From contig CAVONT010000021.1 in assembly GCA_963697365.1 (NCBI GenBank), positions 258,317 through 322,316 of the forward strand: DNA of 64,000 nt, given 5' to 3'. The position numbers were made by a program, and so were the translations under genes. This DNA is from CAIXZV01 sp963697365. Its GTDB lineage: Bacteria > Chloroflexota > Limnocylindria > Limnocylindrales > CSP1-4. The notes under the pieces are model-generated. The model was not told the DNA's origin. It saw nothing but the letters and a program-made list of their open reading frames with translations, and made no database searches. Of this stretch, positions 55,566-63,821 are shown piece by piece (the stretch's first letter is position 1; every line of letters starts with the position of its first letter).

Positions 55566-55586
55566 GTAGACTAGCTCGTAGACCAG
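55566..55586. promoter_or_regulatory. GTAGACTAG/GTAGACCAG pair upstream of module 2 antitoxin
   Basis: GTAGACTAG (55566-55574) and GTAGACCAG (55578-55586) are spaced with a 12-bp period, as in module 1. They lie 18 bases upstream of the antitoxin GTG, so they are probable autoregulatory sites. Confidence 0.45.
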
Positions 55587-55603
55587 TCGTACTTGGAGCA
55601 ACC

Positions 55604-55850
55604 GTGCAGCGGACCATCGGGGCCTACGAAGCGAAGACGCACCTTCCCCGGCTCCTCGACGAGGTCGCCGCGGGCGATGAGATCGTCATCACGAAGCACG
55701 GTCACCCGGTCGCGATGCTGGTGCCTGCGACCCGCGCGACGCAGCCTCTCGGTACAGGACGCGATTGCCGGCTTTCGGGAGATTCGCGCCCGGAGCCGCC
55801 TCGACGGGATCACCATCCGCGAGCTGATCGAGGAGGGCCGTCGCTGGTGA
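55604..55850 (+). CDS. Phd/YefM-type antitoxin (module 2, one frameshift)
   Basis: About 82 residues start from GTG 55604, with TTGGAG as ribosome site. It reads TIGAYEAKTHLPRLLDEVAAGDEIVITKHGHPVAMLVPAT, the Phd fold. After one extra base near 55750 it continues VQDAIAGFREIRARSRLDGITIRELIEEGRRW, the toxin-binding tail. The stop overlaps the toxin start (GTGA). This is paired with a PIN toxin gene. Confidence 0.8.
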
Positions 55851-56257
55851 TCGTCATCGACGCTTCCGTCGCCCTCGGGTGGTGCTTCGAGGATGAGGCT
55901 GCGCCTGCGAACGAGGCCGTTCTCGCCCGCGTCGTGGCCGAGGGTGCCGCTGCGCCGCCATGCTGGCCCCTCGAGATCGCCAACGCGCTGCGCACAGCGG
56001 AGCGCCGCAGCAGGATCGACCCGGCGACGGCCGTTCGCGCTCGGCAGCTGCTGCTTGCCTTGCCGATCGTCGTCGAGCCGGTCTCGCTCGCCGGTGGGTG
56101 TCAGGAGAATCGCGCAGGCGACGCACATCCCGATCGTCCCGGACGCCGCGCTCGTCCTGCAGCGCGCTCGTCGTCCCTGCCGCCTGCCCGCCCTGCGCGC
56201 GGCCTCGTGAAGCGGGCGCGGGCCGGAGCGGCCATGCTGTGCGCGGCGAGATCGTGA
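55847..56257 (+). CDS. PIN-domain toxin, VapC-like (module 2, frameshifted C terminus)
   Basis: About 136 residues start from GTG 55847. IVIDASVALGWCFEDEAAPAN contains the first Asp, and VPLEIANALR-like sequence (PPCWPLEIANALRTAERR) the Glu. The C-terminal acidic site is blurred by two or three indels between 56092 and 56200. The readable pieces are RIAQATHIPI, then ALVLQRA, then LVKRARAGAAM. Family PIN toxins end with DAxYLELA and LPLATLD blocks, which may be restored by correcting the frame. Activity cannot be judged from this assembly. Confidence 0.65.
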   Translation: MIVIDASVALGWCFEDEAAPANEAVLARVVAEGAAAPPCWPLEIANALRTAERRSRIDPATAVRARQLLLALPIVVEPVSLAGGCQENRAGDAHPDRPGRRARPAARSSSLPPARPARGLVKRARAGAAMLCAARS

Positions 56258-56412
56258 TCGACGCCGGACGCGGTGGTGGCGCGTCCTGGACTGCCGGGCG
56301 ATACCGGCCGTGGATGCTCACCGAGCCAGTACTGCGGTGGCCGACGGCGGGCTCCTGTCGGGCGTCCAGCCACCTGCCCCATCAAGGTCCCCGGGCCGGG
56401 CGGTCAAGACCA

Positions 56413-56601
56413 ATGGACCTGGGCCTGCCGGCGCCGTGGTTCTCAACCGGATCGCGCGGATCCGGCCCGCCGCGATCGTGCTGGCGATCGTGGGGCGGCG
56501 CTGGCACCGGCGGGGCCTCCTGCGCCGAGTTCGACCGGCTGGTGCTGGCTGGCTACGCGCTGTCCTACCTGGTCGCGTACGGCGTCTACTGGAGCTACTG
56601 A
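56413..56601 (+). CDS. possible small membrane protein (one or more frameshifts)
   Basis: The C terminus CAEFDRLVLAGYALSYLVAYGVYWSY looks like a genuine membrane helix with a Tyr-rich end. In another frame just upstream, VLNRIARIRPAAIVLAIVG looks like a preceding basic helix. Joining them with a 1-base correction gives a plausible two-helix protein of about 60 residues. Otherwise the stretch 56258-56602 holds nothing I recognise. Confidence 0.3.
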   Translation: MDLGLPAPWFSTGSRGSGPPRSCWRSWGGAGTGGASCAEFDRLVLAGYALSYLVAYGVYWSY

Positions 56602-56602
56602 G

Positions 56603-57253
56603 CTAGAGATCGCGGACGGCCGCCTCGAGGCGCGCCGTGAACTCGCGCGCGCCCTCGCCCGGCAGGACGTGGAGCGGCTCGCCGATGCGGACCTCCACCT
56701 GGGCGCGATGCGGGATGCGAGCGCCCTTGGGCAGCACATCGCGGATGCCCACGATCCGGATCGGCAGCACCGGGCGTCTCGTGCGCCTCGCGAGCAGGCC
56801 GGTGCCGGGCATGAAGGCGTTGATCTCGCCGGTCTTCGTCCGGGTCCCCTCGGGAAAGACGAGGACGTGCCACCCGGCGTCGAGCAGCGCCTCGGCCGCG
56901 CCGATGGACTCCGCCCCGCCACGGCCTGTCCGGTTGAACGCGAACGCCCCCAGCCATGCGGCCAGGAACCAGCGGACGGGGCTGACCTGGAAGTAGTCGG
57001 CGGCTGCGGCTGCGGCGAGCTTGCGCCGGTGGTGCGGACCGAGCGCGAGTCGGACGGCCGAGAAGTCGAAGTGGCTGGCGTGGTTCGGACAGATCAACGC
57101 CGAACCCTGGAGCTCGGCCAGGTGCTCCTGCCCGGTGACCCTCGGGCCACGCATGAGGATCCCGAGGAACGGCCCCACGATCCGTGCGGTGCCCTCGCGG
57201 AGGAGGATGGCGCCACGGGAGAACTGCCATCCCTCCGGCATCTGCGGGGCCAT
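56603..57253 (-). CDS. 1-acyl-glycerol-3-phosphate acyltransferase family (PlsC-like)
   Basis: The intact 216-residue frame starts from ATG 57253, sharing a base with the cdsA stop (TGATG). The acyltransferase motif I is LICPNHASHFDFSAVRLAL (N-H-x4-D), motif II is FNRTGRGGAESIGAAEALLD, motif III is VLVFPEGTRTKTG, and motif IV is RRPVLPIRIVG. The enzyme would acylate lysophosphatidate in phospholipid synthesis at the inner membrane. Context with cdsA and a CDP-alcohol phosphatidyltransferase supports this. It is last in a three-gene set. Confidence 0.85.
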   Translation of the reverse strand: MAPQMPEGWQFSRGAILLREGTARIVGPFLGILMRGPRVTGQEHLAELQGSALICPNHASHFDFSAVRLALGPHHRRKLAAAAAADYFQVSPVRWFLAAWLGAFAFNRTGRGGAESIGAAEALLDAGWHVLVFPEGTRTKTGEINAFMPGTGLLARRTRRPVLPIRIVGIRDVLPKGARIPHRAQVEVRIGEPLHVLPGEGAREFTARLEAAVRDL

Positions 57254-58176
57254 CAGCCGGCGCCCCACAGGCGCGCGATCCAGTAGCCCAACGCGACCGT
57301 GACGAGGAAGGAGTCGATCCGGTCCAGGATCCCGCCGAACCCGGGCAGCCACCGTCCCGCGTCCTTGACGCCCGCCTCCCGCTTGGCGGCGCTCTCGAGG
57401 AGGTCGCCCCACAGCGATCCGGCGGCCACGAGCGGGATGAGCGCGACCCAGAAGGGCCAGCCGTAGACCGGCACGATGGCCGGAATGAACAGGGTCAGGG
57501 CCAGGGCGGCTCCCAGCAGGTTGCCGATGACGCCCTCGCGGGTCTTGTTGGGCGACAGGCGCGGAGCGAGCGGGTGACGGCCGAACCGGCGCCCGACCAT
57601 GAACGCACCGACGTCCGAGAAGGCGCAGGCAACCGCGAGGGCGAGGACCAGGGCGAGCCCGTCGTCACCGTCCTCGACGCCAAGCGCGACGCCGTGGACC
57701 AGCAGGACGCTCACGATCACCACGCCCACACAGGCCATGCCGAGATCACGGATGGCACGTCCGGTGTCGGAGCGGATGACAGGCCACACCACGCCCACGA
57801 GCACGAGGCCGCCCACGAGCCAGTCCGCCGCCGCCGCGCCCAGCCCGGCGACCGCGGCCATGATCAGGATGTTGGCCAGGACGGTCGCCACGCGATGGTG
57901 GAGCGGCAGGTCGAACAACCGCCCCCACTCGATGACGCCGATCGCCCCGATGAACGCGAACAGCACGGCGATGCCGACGACGCCCACCTGTACCGCCACC
58001 ACCAGGATGACCGCCAGCACGGCGTAGGAGCCGGCCCGCTCGAGCGCCGTTCGCGGTGTCAGGCCCGTCGTCCGTCCGCGCCTCGCGATCGCGTACAGGC
58101 TGCCTCCCACGAGGCCGAGGACGGCGCCGGCCAGGAGGACCAGGGTCGCCCAGTCGAGCGGTGTCATCTGCGGCAT
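57253..58176 (-). CDS. cdsA: phosphatidate cytidylyltransferase
   Basis: The intact 307-residue, multi-pass protein has about eight membrane helices. The CdsA signature near the end reads SAAKREAGVKDAGRWLPGFGGILDRIDS, with KR, KD, PG, GG, DR and DS at their expected spacing. KTREGVIGNLLG supplies the middle conserved block. It makes CDP-diacylglycerol from phosphatidate and CTP. It lies between a phosphatidyltransferase gene upstream and a PlsC-like gene downstream, all co-directional. Confidence 0.9.
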   Translation of the reverse strand: MPQMTPLDWATLVLLAGAVLGLVGGSLYAIARRGRTTGLTPRTALERAGSYAVLAVILVVAVQVGVVGIAVLFAFIGAIGVIEWGRLFDLPLHHRVATVLANILIMAAVAGLGAAAADWLVGGLVLVGVVWPVIRSDTGRAIRDLGMACVGVVIVSVLLVHGVALGVEDGDDGLALVLALAVACAFSDVGAFMVGRRFGRHPLAPRLSPNKTREGVIGNLLGAALALTLFIPAIVPVYGWPFWVALIPLVAAGSLWGDLLESAAKREAGVKDAGRWLPGFGGILDRIDSFLVTVALGYWIARLWGAG

Positions 58177-58189
58177 CGTGGCAGCTCCA

Positions 58190-58795
58190 CTAGGGAAGGC
58201 GGCGGATCGCGACCACGATCCGCTCGAGGAGGGTCAGCGACGTGCCGAGGAGCAGGAGCGGCCCGAAGGCCAGCCACGGGCGGGTGTCGGCCGGGCCGAG
58301 GACGAACGCGACCACGCAGGTGACGCACAGGAGGGCCATGCGCCCGGGCTTGGAGAGGATCCCCCGGTAGATCCGCTCGCCGCCGGCGGCCTTGGCAGTG
58401 ATCCCCACGTACGACGCCATCACGCCGGTCATGACGCCCAGGAGCACCACGTGTGGCAGGGCACCGGGCAACCACGCGACCGGTGCCAGGAAGGCGATGT
58501 CCGCCAGGCGGTCGCCGACCTCGTTGTACAGCTCGCCCCGTGCGTGGATCGTCCCCGTCCGGCGGGCCATGTTGCCATCGACCAGGTTGAGCAGGATCCG
58601 CACACCTGCGAGGGCCGGCACCGCGAGCAGCAGGGCCGGCACGGATGGCGATGCGAGCAGGCAGGCACCGGCGAGGATCGCGACCGGGACGGCCGCAAGC
58701 GTCACCTGGTCCGGCGTGACACCGGCGCGCGAGAGGCGATCCACGAGCGGGATCAGCCGTGCGTTGATCGCGCCCTTGGTCGCGTACAGGTTCAT
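58190..58795 (-). CDS. CDP-alcohol phosphatidyltransferase family protein
   Basis: The intact 201-residue frame has about six membrane helices and starts from ATG 58795. The family motif reads VDGNMARRTGTIHARGELYNEVGDRLAD, close to D-G-x2-A-R-x8-G-x3-D-x3-D but with Asn where the third Asp is usual. I recall such an Asn (LNEIGD type) in a known subfamily, so it need not be inactive. The enzyme would transfer a CDP-activated phosphatidyl or alcohol group. It is the first gene of the set with cdsA, 13 bp before it. Confidence 0.8.
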   Translation of the reverse strand: MNLYATKGAINARLIPLVDRLSRAGVTPDQVTLAAVPVAILAGACLLASPSVPALLLAVPALAGVRILLNLVDGNMARRTGTIHARGELYNEVGDRLADIAFLAPVAWLPGALPHVVLLGVMTGVMASYVGITAKAAGGERIYRGILSKPGRMALLCVTCVVAFVLGPADTRPWLAFGPLLLLGTSLTLLERIVVAIRRLP

Positions 58796-58895
58796 CGCCC
58801 GTTCCTCGCCTCCACCGGTGCGCCGATCCTGCGCGGCCGTGTCACGCGCGTCAACGGCCGGAGCGCCCGACCCGGGCTGTCGCGACGCCCGGCGC

Positions 58896-59352
58896 TCACT
58901 CAGCGCTGCGGGCGCTGTACGCGGCGACGAGCTCGCTGAGGCGCTTGCGGGGATCGACGGTCGTGAGGATCTCGATGTCCGTGAGCGCGAAGTCGCGGCC
59001 CTTGAACAGCAGCGGTTCGTTGAGATCCGACGCGAGCGCGTAGGCGAAGCAGTCGCCCATGTTCAGGCGAGCCGGGTGGCCCGAGCCGCGCCCGTACTGC
59101 ACGTACGCGGCACGGGCGATCCTGGCCTGCGATTCGGTGAACGGCACGATCTCGATCCGCGAGCTTCCCGATCAACTGATCGACCTTCGCCGAGCCGACC
59201 TGGTCACGTCTGCCGTCGATGACTGCGCACAGCTCGACGTAGCTGGCAGCCGACATGCGCCGCACATCGGCGGCGCCGAGAAGTCGCTCGAGCCCCGGCG
59301 CGTCCGGCTCTTGGAGAAGGATGGCCACGAGTGCCGATGTGTCGACGATCAC
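58896..59352 (-). CDS. PIN-domain toxin, VapC-like (module 3, one frameshift)
   Basis: About 150 residues start from GTG 59352, which overlaps the antitoxin stop. The first half is VIVDTSALVAILLQEPDAPGLERLLGA and MSAASYVELCAVIDGRRD (first Asp and Glu). After one extra base near 59160 the second half reads IEIVPFTESQARIARAAYVQYGRG, LNMGDCFAYALASDLNEPLLFKGRDFALTDIE with the GDCxAYALA and GxDF acidic sites. All PIN active-site residues are recoverable. This is the Rv0624-type pair with a MazE/VapB-like antitoxin. Confidence 0.85.
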
Positions 59353-59615
59353 TTCGGCAGCCCCATCTCGTCGTACAGGATCTCGTCGAAGTCCTGGCTC
59401 AGGTACTCGCGCATGCCCGGCCGATCGCCGATCTCCGCGAAGAGCTCGTGGATCCGCTGGGCCTCGAGCTCGATCTCCTCCTCCGTCTTCGGGATGGCCT
59501 TGAGGCGCGCCTGCACCGCGTCCGTGACGGCGGCGGTCATGGACACGCCCAGCTGGTCCGCCAGCTCGCGGATGAGCCGGACCGTCTCCTCGTTCTTGAT
59601 GTTCAGGCTGCTCAT
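59349..59615 (-). CDS. VapB-like antitoxin (module 3)
   Basis: The intact 88-residue protein is MSSLNIKNEETVRLIRELADQLGVSMTAAVTDAVQARLKAI, the ribbon-helix-helix type of the Rv0623 family, followed by an acidic toxin-binding tail (EIELEAQRIHELFAEIGDRP; YLSQDFDEILYDEMGLPK). Its ATG sits only 6-7 bases after the -10 box of a candidate promoter, so the transcript is probably leaderless. Its stop overlaps the toxin start. The protein should bind the inverted repeats just upstream. Confidence 0.85.
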   Translation of the reverse strand: MSSLNIKNEETVRLIRELADQLGVSMTAAVTDAVQARLKAIPKTEEEIELEAQRIHELFAEIGDRPGMREYLSQDFDEILYDEMGLPK

Positions 59616-60860
59616 GGTAGAAGTCTACCCGTGTGATGGTAGACGTCAACCCTGACGAGGCGATCGGACCGTGACGGACGGATCCAGAGGGACGCGGCGA
59701 CGGGACGGACGGTCTCGGCGACGGTCTCGAGGACGTCGCGCTCGATGACCTCGAGCTCCACCACGTGCGCGAGCCGCTCGCCGTGCCGCTGGAGCGTGCG
59801 CTCCGCCTCGATCCGCGGGCGGTCGAACCGGCGGTCGACGATCCGCTGGAGCCGCGTCCGGAGTGGCTGGAACAGCGCGAACGCGAGCAGCGTCGCGGCG
59901 GCCGTCGCCACCGCCTGGCCCTGCGCGAGGCCGCTGAGCAGCGCACCGAACGCCAGCACGCCCGCCGCGAACACGCCGACGATGGCCGCCGACGCGAGCG
60001 CCCAGCCGATCGAGCGGCTCACGAGCCGGTCGATCTCGTACAGCCGGTACCGGAGGACCGCGATGACGACGGCGATCGGGAGCCAGGGCCAGGTCAGGCC
60101 GAGGATGATGCCCGGCAGCAGGGGGATGTCCGTCTGCAGGCCCTGCGCCACGACGGCCCACGCCACGGTCCCGAGCACCACGACGGCCGCGGCCGACCCC
60201 AGCCAGCGGTACTGGAGCCGCTCCAGCCCGGTGGAGCGTCGGAATCGAGCCAGCATCACCAGCAGGGCCACGACCTGGCCCACCAGCAGCATCGGGAACA
60301 GGAGCGCCACGCCGGGGGTCTCCTCGTCCAGCTCGGCCAGGAGGGGCAGCCCGAACGGGTTGGGAACCTGGAGTGAGACGGGCTGACCGGGCAGGTCGAC
60401 AGGGATCGTCGGCCCGAAGACCAGCAGCCCCCCGATGACGATGTACGCGGCGATCAACGCGAACGAGACGGCCCGCCAGCCGCCCTGGGCGAACGTCCCG
60501 GCGGGGAAGGTGAGCTGGATCCCCAGGAAGCCGGCGAAGAACAGCACCCAGCCGGCCGTGCCCACCCACGCGGTGAGCTGCCCGATCGCGTCCGCCTCGC
60601 CGGCCAGCAGCTCGTCCGGCGATGCCGTCGTCACGGTTGTGCCGAGCGCGAACGCGAGGCCGAGCAGCAGCAGGAGCCACGCGATCGGCTGGCCGGGCCG
60701 TCGCAGGGCAAGGACGAGGCCCGGCAGTGCGTAGACCGCCGCGAGGAGGATGCCACCCGGGTTCGAGAACAGGATGGACCACGCGATCACCAGCAGCGTG
60801 AGGGCGACTGCGAGCAGGGAGCTGACGGGTGGGATGGCGCGGCCGACGAGGAGCCGTCAC
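59612..60860 (-). CDS. multi-pass membrane protein of the histidine-kinase-sensor-like type (one frameshift near the start)
   Basis: About 415 residues. The GTG at 60860 overlaps the preceding gene stop (GTGA). One extra base near 60854 shifts the frame, after which it reads LLVGRAIPPVSSLLAVALTLLVIAWSILF. About nine membrane helices follow. The cytoplasmic end has LRYRLYEIDRLVSRSIG, LFQPLRTRLQRIVDRRFDRPRIEAERTLQRHGERLAHVVELEVIERDVLETVAETVRPVAASLWIRPS in order. This end is found in many actinobacterial and Chloroflexota membrane proteins that resemble kinase sensors but lack a kinase domain. Its function is unknown. The last residues overlap the vapB-like promoter. Confidence 0.6.
59616..59644. 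promoter_or_regulatory. overlapping GGTAGAC/GTCTACC inverted repeats, antitoxin operator
   Basis: GGTAGA (59616-59621) and TCTACC (59624-59629) form a 14-bp palindrome. GTCTACC (59623-59629) pairs with GGTAGAC (59638-59644) as a second inverted repeat of 7-bp arms. Both overlap the -10 region of the antitoxin promoter, so occupancy would block transcription. Confidence 0.65.
59622..59649 (-). promoter_or_regulatory. leaderless promoter of the module 3 antitoxin
   Basis: On the minus strand TTGACG (59649-59644) is followed after 16 bp by TAGACT (59627-59622). The predicted start point falls on or next to the A of the antitoxin ATG (59615), leaving no room for a ribosome-binding site. The upstream membrane-protein gene frame runs through this region. 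Confidence 0.5.
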
Positions 60861-62296
60861 CTGCTGCGCAGCGATCGCTCGACCTCCCGTGCGGCATGGC
60901 GGCCGCTCATGCCGTGGACACCGCCGCCGGGCGGCGTGGACGAGGAGCAGATGAACACCGCCGGGTCCGGCGTCGTGTACGGGTTCCAGCGCACGACCGG
61001 GCGGAACAGGAGCTGGCGCCAGTCCCCGACGCCGCCGTTGATGTCCCCGCCGACGTAGTTCGCGTCCCACGCCTCCATCGCGACCGAGTCCTTCGTGGCC
61101 CGGGCGAGCACGAGATCCCGGAACCCGGGGGCGAACCGCTCCACCTGGGACTCGATGGCCGCCGTCATGTCCACGGTCGAGCCGTTGGGGACGTGGCAGT
61201 AGGCCCACGCGACGTGCTTGCCCGCCGGGGCCCGCGACGGATCGGCGATCGTCGGCTGGACGAGGAGGACGTACGGCTTGTCGGCGTGCCGGCCGCGCCC
61301 GACGGCCTCCTCGGACGCGGCGATCTCGCGGTACGTGCCGCCGAGGTGGACGGTCCCGGCACGCAGCGTGGCGGGGTCGCGCCACGGGATCGGGCCATCG
61401 AGCGCCCAGTCGATCTTGAACACGCCGGGGCCGTAGCGGAAGCCCTCGAGCTGCCGTCGGTATCCGGCCGGCAGCCGGTCGCCGGCCATCGCGAGCACCT
61501 GGCGCGGCGTGACGTCGAGCAGGTACGCCCGTGCCGGCGGCAGGTCGGCGAGCGACTCCACCCGGTGGCCCGTCACGAGCTCCACGCCGAGCGACCGTGC
61601 CTCCGCCTCGAGCGCCGCCGCGATCGCGCCGCTCCCGCCGCGCGCGACCGGCCAGCCGACGGCATGCGCGAGCACGCCCAGCACCAGGCCGAAGGAGGCG
61701 CTCAGCGGCTGCCCGAGGCGGAGCATCGAGTGGGCCGCCAGGCCGGCGAACAGCGCGCGGGCCGCCGGCTCGCGGAACGCGAGCCGCGCGAGCGACGTGG
61801 CGGGCAGCAGGGCCGGCAGCCCGAACCGGGCGAGGAGGATCGGGTGTCGCGGCGGGCGGATGATCGGGGCGAGGATCCCCGGCACCAGGCGCTCCCACTC
61901 CCGGACGTACGGGCCGAACAGCCGGCGCCAGGCATCGGCGTCGCGCCCCAGCGCGTCGTCGACAGTCGCGAGGTCCCGTTCGAGCACCACGCTCCGGCCC
62001 GGGGCGAGTGCGTGCGCGACAGGCGCGTCGGGCTGGACCCACTCGAGCCCGTGGCGCCCGAGGTCCAGCGACCGGAAGAACGGCGACGCGAGGCTCAGCG
62101 GGTGGACCGAAGCGCAGATGTCGTGGACGAACCCGGGCAGCGTGATCTCCGCGGACCGCGTCCCGCCGCCCACCGTGTCCGCGGCCTCGTACACGCGGAC
62201 GGTCCGCCCTGCGCGCGCAAGCTCGATCGCGGCGGCGAGCCCATTCGGACCCGCCCCGACGACGATCGCGTCGAGCCCGCGACTCACGACTGGCAC
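60857..62296 (-). CDS. FAD-dependent oxidoreductase of the carotenoid desaturase / NAD(P)-binding family
   Basis: The intact 479-residue frame starts from GTG 62296. The dinucleotide fold is AIVVGAGPNGLAAAIELARAGRTVRVYEAADTVGGGTRS, with GxGxxG and a closing Glu. The C-terminal FAD block is VFICSSSTPPGGGVHGMSGRHAA, which fits the phytoene desaturase/retinol-isomerase-like superfamily. GDINGGVGDWRQLLFRPV is another conserved block in this branch. Substrate could be a carotenoid or another isoprenoid or lipid; there is no neighbouring isoprenoid gene to decide. It overlaps the membrane protein gene by 4 bases. Confidence 0.8.
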   Translation of the reverse strand: MPVVSRGLDAIVVGAGPNGLAAAIELARAGRTVRVYEAADTVGGGTRSAEITLPGFVHDICASVHPLSLASPFFRSLDLGRHGLEWVQPDAPVAHALAPGRSVVLERDLATVDDALGRDADAWRRLFGPYVREWERLVPGILAPIIRPPRHPILLARFGLPALLPATSLARLAFREPAARALFAGLAAHSMLRLGQPLSASFGLVLGVLAHAVGWPVARGGSGAIAAALEAEARSLGVELVTGHRVESLADLPPARAYLLDVTPRQVLAMAGDRLPAGYRRQLEGFRYGPGVFKIDWALDGPIPWRDPATLRAGTVHLGGTYREIAASEEAVGRGRHADKPYVLLVQPTIADPSRAPAGKHVAWAYCHVPNGSTVDMTAAIESQVERFAPGFRDLVLARATKDSVAMEAWDANYVGGDINGGVGDWRQLLFRPVVRWNPYTTPDPAVFICSSSTPPGGGVHGMSGRHAAREVERSLRSR

Positions 62297-62315
62297 CCTG
62301 CGCTGACCGTCCAGG

Positions 62316-63059
62316 TCAGCTTGCGACCCGCCGGCGGCGAACCCAGCGCGCGGGCGCCGTCACCGTGGACACCGCCATGTGGACCGCGGGCGAGTGCCGA
62401 ACGTTGCCTGCGTACTTCCACTGCCGGCGCCGGTCCACGCAGACCTTGGTCGTCTCGACGACCGGCTGCGCCACGCCCAGCGACGTGGCCAGGTTCGCGA
62501 GCGTCTGCTCCCAGAAGCCGTCGTTCGCGCGGTTCGCGCCGAAGATGTACGTGAGCTCGATGAGCGGGTCGCTCGTGCGCTCGAGCGCCTGGGCCTGCGC
62601 GACGACCTCGTCGCCATCGCGGTAGGCGGAGAAGGTGATCCATGCGGCCAGCGCGTGCCCCTCCGGCGTCATGAAGGTGAATGACTCGCGGTCAGCGTAG
62701 ATCACCATGACGCCCGTTGACATCTTGACCGGTGAGCCAGGCACGGGCGGCACCTCGAGGAGCGCCACCTCGCCGGGCGAGATGCCGGCCAGCGGTGCGT
62801 AGAACTTCGCGCCCTTGGGCCAGAACGTCGGGAAGCGCTCCTTCCAGTGGGCGACGACGCTCTCGGGGGAGTGCTCGCTGCCCGGGACGCGGATCGCGAA
62901 CGTCTTCTGCCACATCTGTCCGAAGCCCTGGACGGGTCCCGCGACGCGCTTGCCGGTGACGGTATCGGAGCCGGCGCCGGTCGCCGTGGTGGTGAGTCGG
63001 TCGACGGGGCGGGCCCACGACTCCTGGTCGCGGGGCGCGCGGGGATCGGGCGTGGTCAT
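62316..63059 (-). CDS. uncharacterised protein, possible SRPBCC-like fold
   Basis: The intact 247-residue frame starts from ATG 63059. The core reads GFGQMWQKTFAIRVPGSEHSPESVVAHWKERFPTFWPKG, FYAPLAGISPGEVALLEV and MSTGVMVIYADRESFTFMTPEGHALAAWITFSAYRDGDEVVAQAQALER, ending with a helix FWEQTLANLATSLGV. The alternation of strands and one long C-terminal helix suggests a START/SRPBCC-type pocket. I have seen such sequences as conserved hypotheticals in actinobacteria and Chloroflexota. It shares direction with the desaturase-like gene 20 bp away. Confidence 0.55.
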   Translation of the reverse strand: MTTPDPRAPRDQESWARPVDRLTTTATGAGSDTVTGKRVAGPVQGFGQMWQKTFAIRVPGSEHSPESVVAHWKERFPTFWPKGAKFYAPLAGISPGEVALLEVPPVPGSPVKMSTGVMVIYADRESFTFMTPEGHALAAWITFSAYRDGDEVVAQAQALERTSDPLIELTYIFGANRANDGFWEQTLANLATSLGVAQPVVETTKVCVDRRRQWKYAGNVRHSPAVHMAVSTVTAPARWVRRRRVAS

Positions 63060-63106
63060 GGGAGTCTCCGTTCTCGGGTGTGCGGGCGGTCGAGCCGCCA
63101 CGCGTG

Positions 63107-63448
63107 TCAGGCGGACGCGGCGGCCAGCGCGGCGGTCTCGTCGTCGCAGATCGTGATGGCCTCGTCGAGGCGGGTGAGGGCCAGGATCTGCTTGTAGTGG
63201 TCCGACAGGCCGACGGCGAGGAGTCTCTGTCCTGCGCGCTGCGTCCGGACGAGGAGGGTCACGAGGAGCCCGATCCCGCCCGAGTTCATGTAGTCCAGGC
63301 TCGAGAAGTCGAGGACGAGGGACTTCGCATCACCCGCCTCGGCATACGCGGCCATAAGGGCGGGCTCGCTTCCCCCAGTGATCTCGCCGCGGATCCGGAG
63401 GATCGCGGTGCTGCCGGTTCGGGTGACGTCGACGGTCGTGTCGGTCAT
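63107..63448 (-). CDS. STAS-domain anti-sigma factor antagonist (copy 2)
   Basis: The protein has 113 residues. The STAS fold shows TAILRIRGEITGGSEPALMAA, LVLDFSSLDYMNSGGIGLLVTLL with the phosphorylatable Ser in YMNSGG, and LLAVGLSDHYKQILALTRLDEAITI. This is the SpoIIAA/RsbV pattern. It overlaps the neighbouring STAS gene (ATGA) and is part of a partner-switching set with the HATPase at the window edge. Both frames are intact. Confidence 0.9.
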   Translation of the reverse strand: MTDTTVDVTRTGSTAILRIRGEITGGSEPALMAAYAEAGDAKSLVLDFSSLDYMNSGGIGLLVTLLVRTQRAGQRLLAVGLSDHYKQILALTRLDEAITICDDETAALAAASA

Positions 63449-63807
63449 CGGGCTGCCTCCTCGGGGACGGGCGTCGTCGACGTCGTGTCGGCGATCGTGA
63501 GGTAGTCGGACAGGCGGGTGATCCGGAAGATCTCGCGGTAGTGGTCGGACAGACCCAGCGCGATCACCTCGCGGTGGTCGCGGCGCGCCTCGGCGAGGAG
63601 CCGGACGATCAGGGCGATGCCGGTCGAGTTGATGTAGTCGACGTTGGCGAAGTCGAGCACGACGCGCGTCGCACCTGCCGCGGTCGCCTCGGCATAGGCC
63701 GCAGCCAGCGCCTCGTCGGCGGCGATGTCCACGTCTCCCCGCATCGCCAGGCGGGCCTCGCCGGGGATCGCGGTCACGACCTCCACGGCCAGCCGGTTGT
63801 CGTTCAT
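63445..63807 (-). CDS. STAS-domain anti-sigma factor antagonist (copy 1)
   Basis: The protein has 120 residues: GEARLAMRGDVDIAADEALAA, VVLDFANVDYINSTGIALIVRLLAEARRDH with the candidate Ser in YINSTG, and VIALGLSDHYREIFRITRLSDYLTIAD. The STAS region is very similar to the next gene, so the two are likely a tandem duplication that has diverged. Ser phosphorylation by an HATPase-type kinase would control binding. The start lies 15 bp after the upstream gene. Confidence 0.9.
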   Translation of the reverse strand: MNDNRLAVEVVTAIPGEARLAMRGDVDIAADEALAAAYAEATAAGATRVVLDFANVDYINSTGIALIVRLLAEARRDHREVIALGLSDHYREIFRITRLSDYLTIADTTSTTPVPEEAAR

Positions 63808-63821
63808 GGCGGCCTCCTTGG

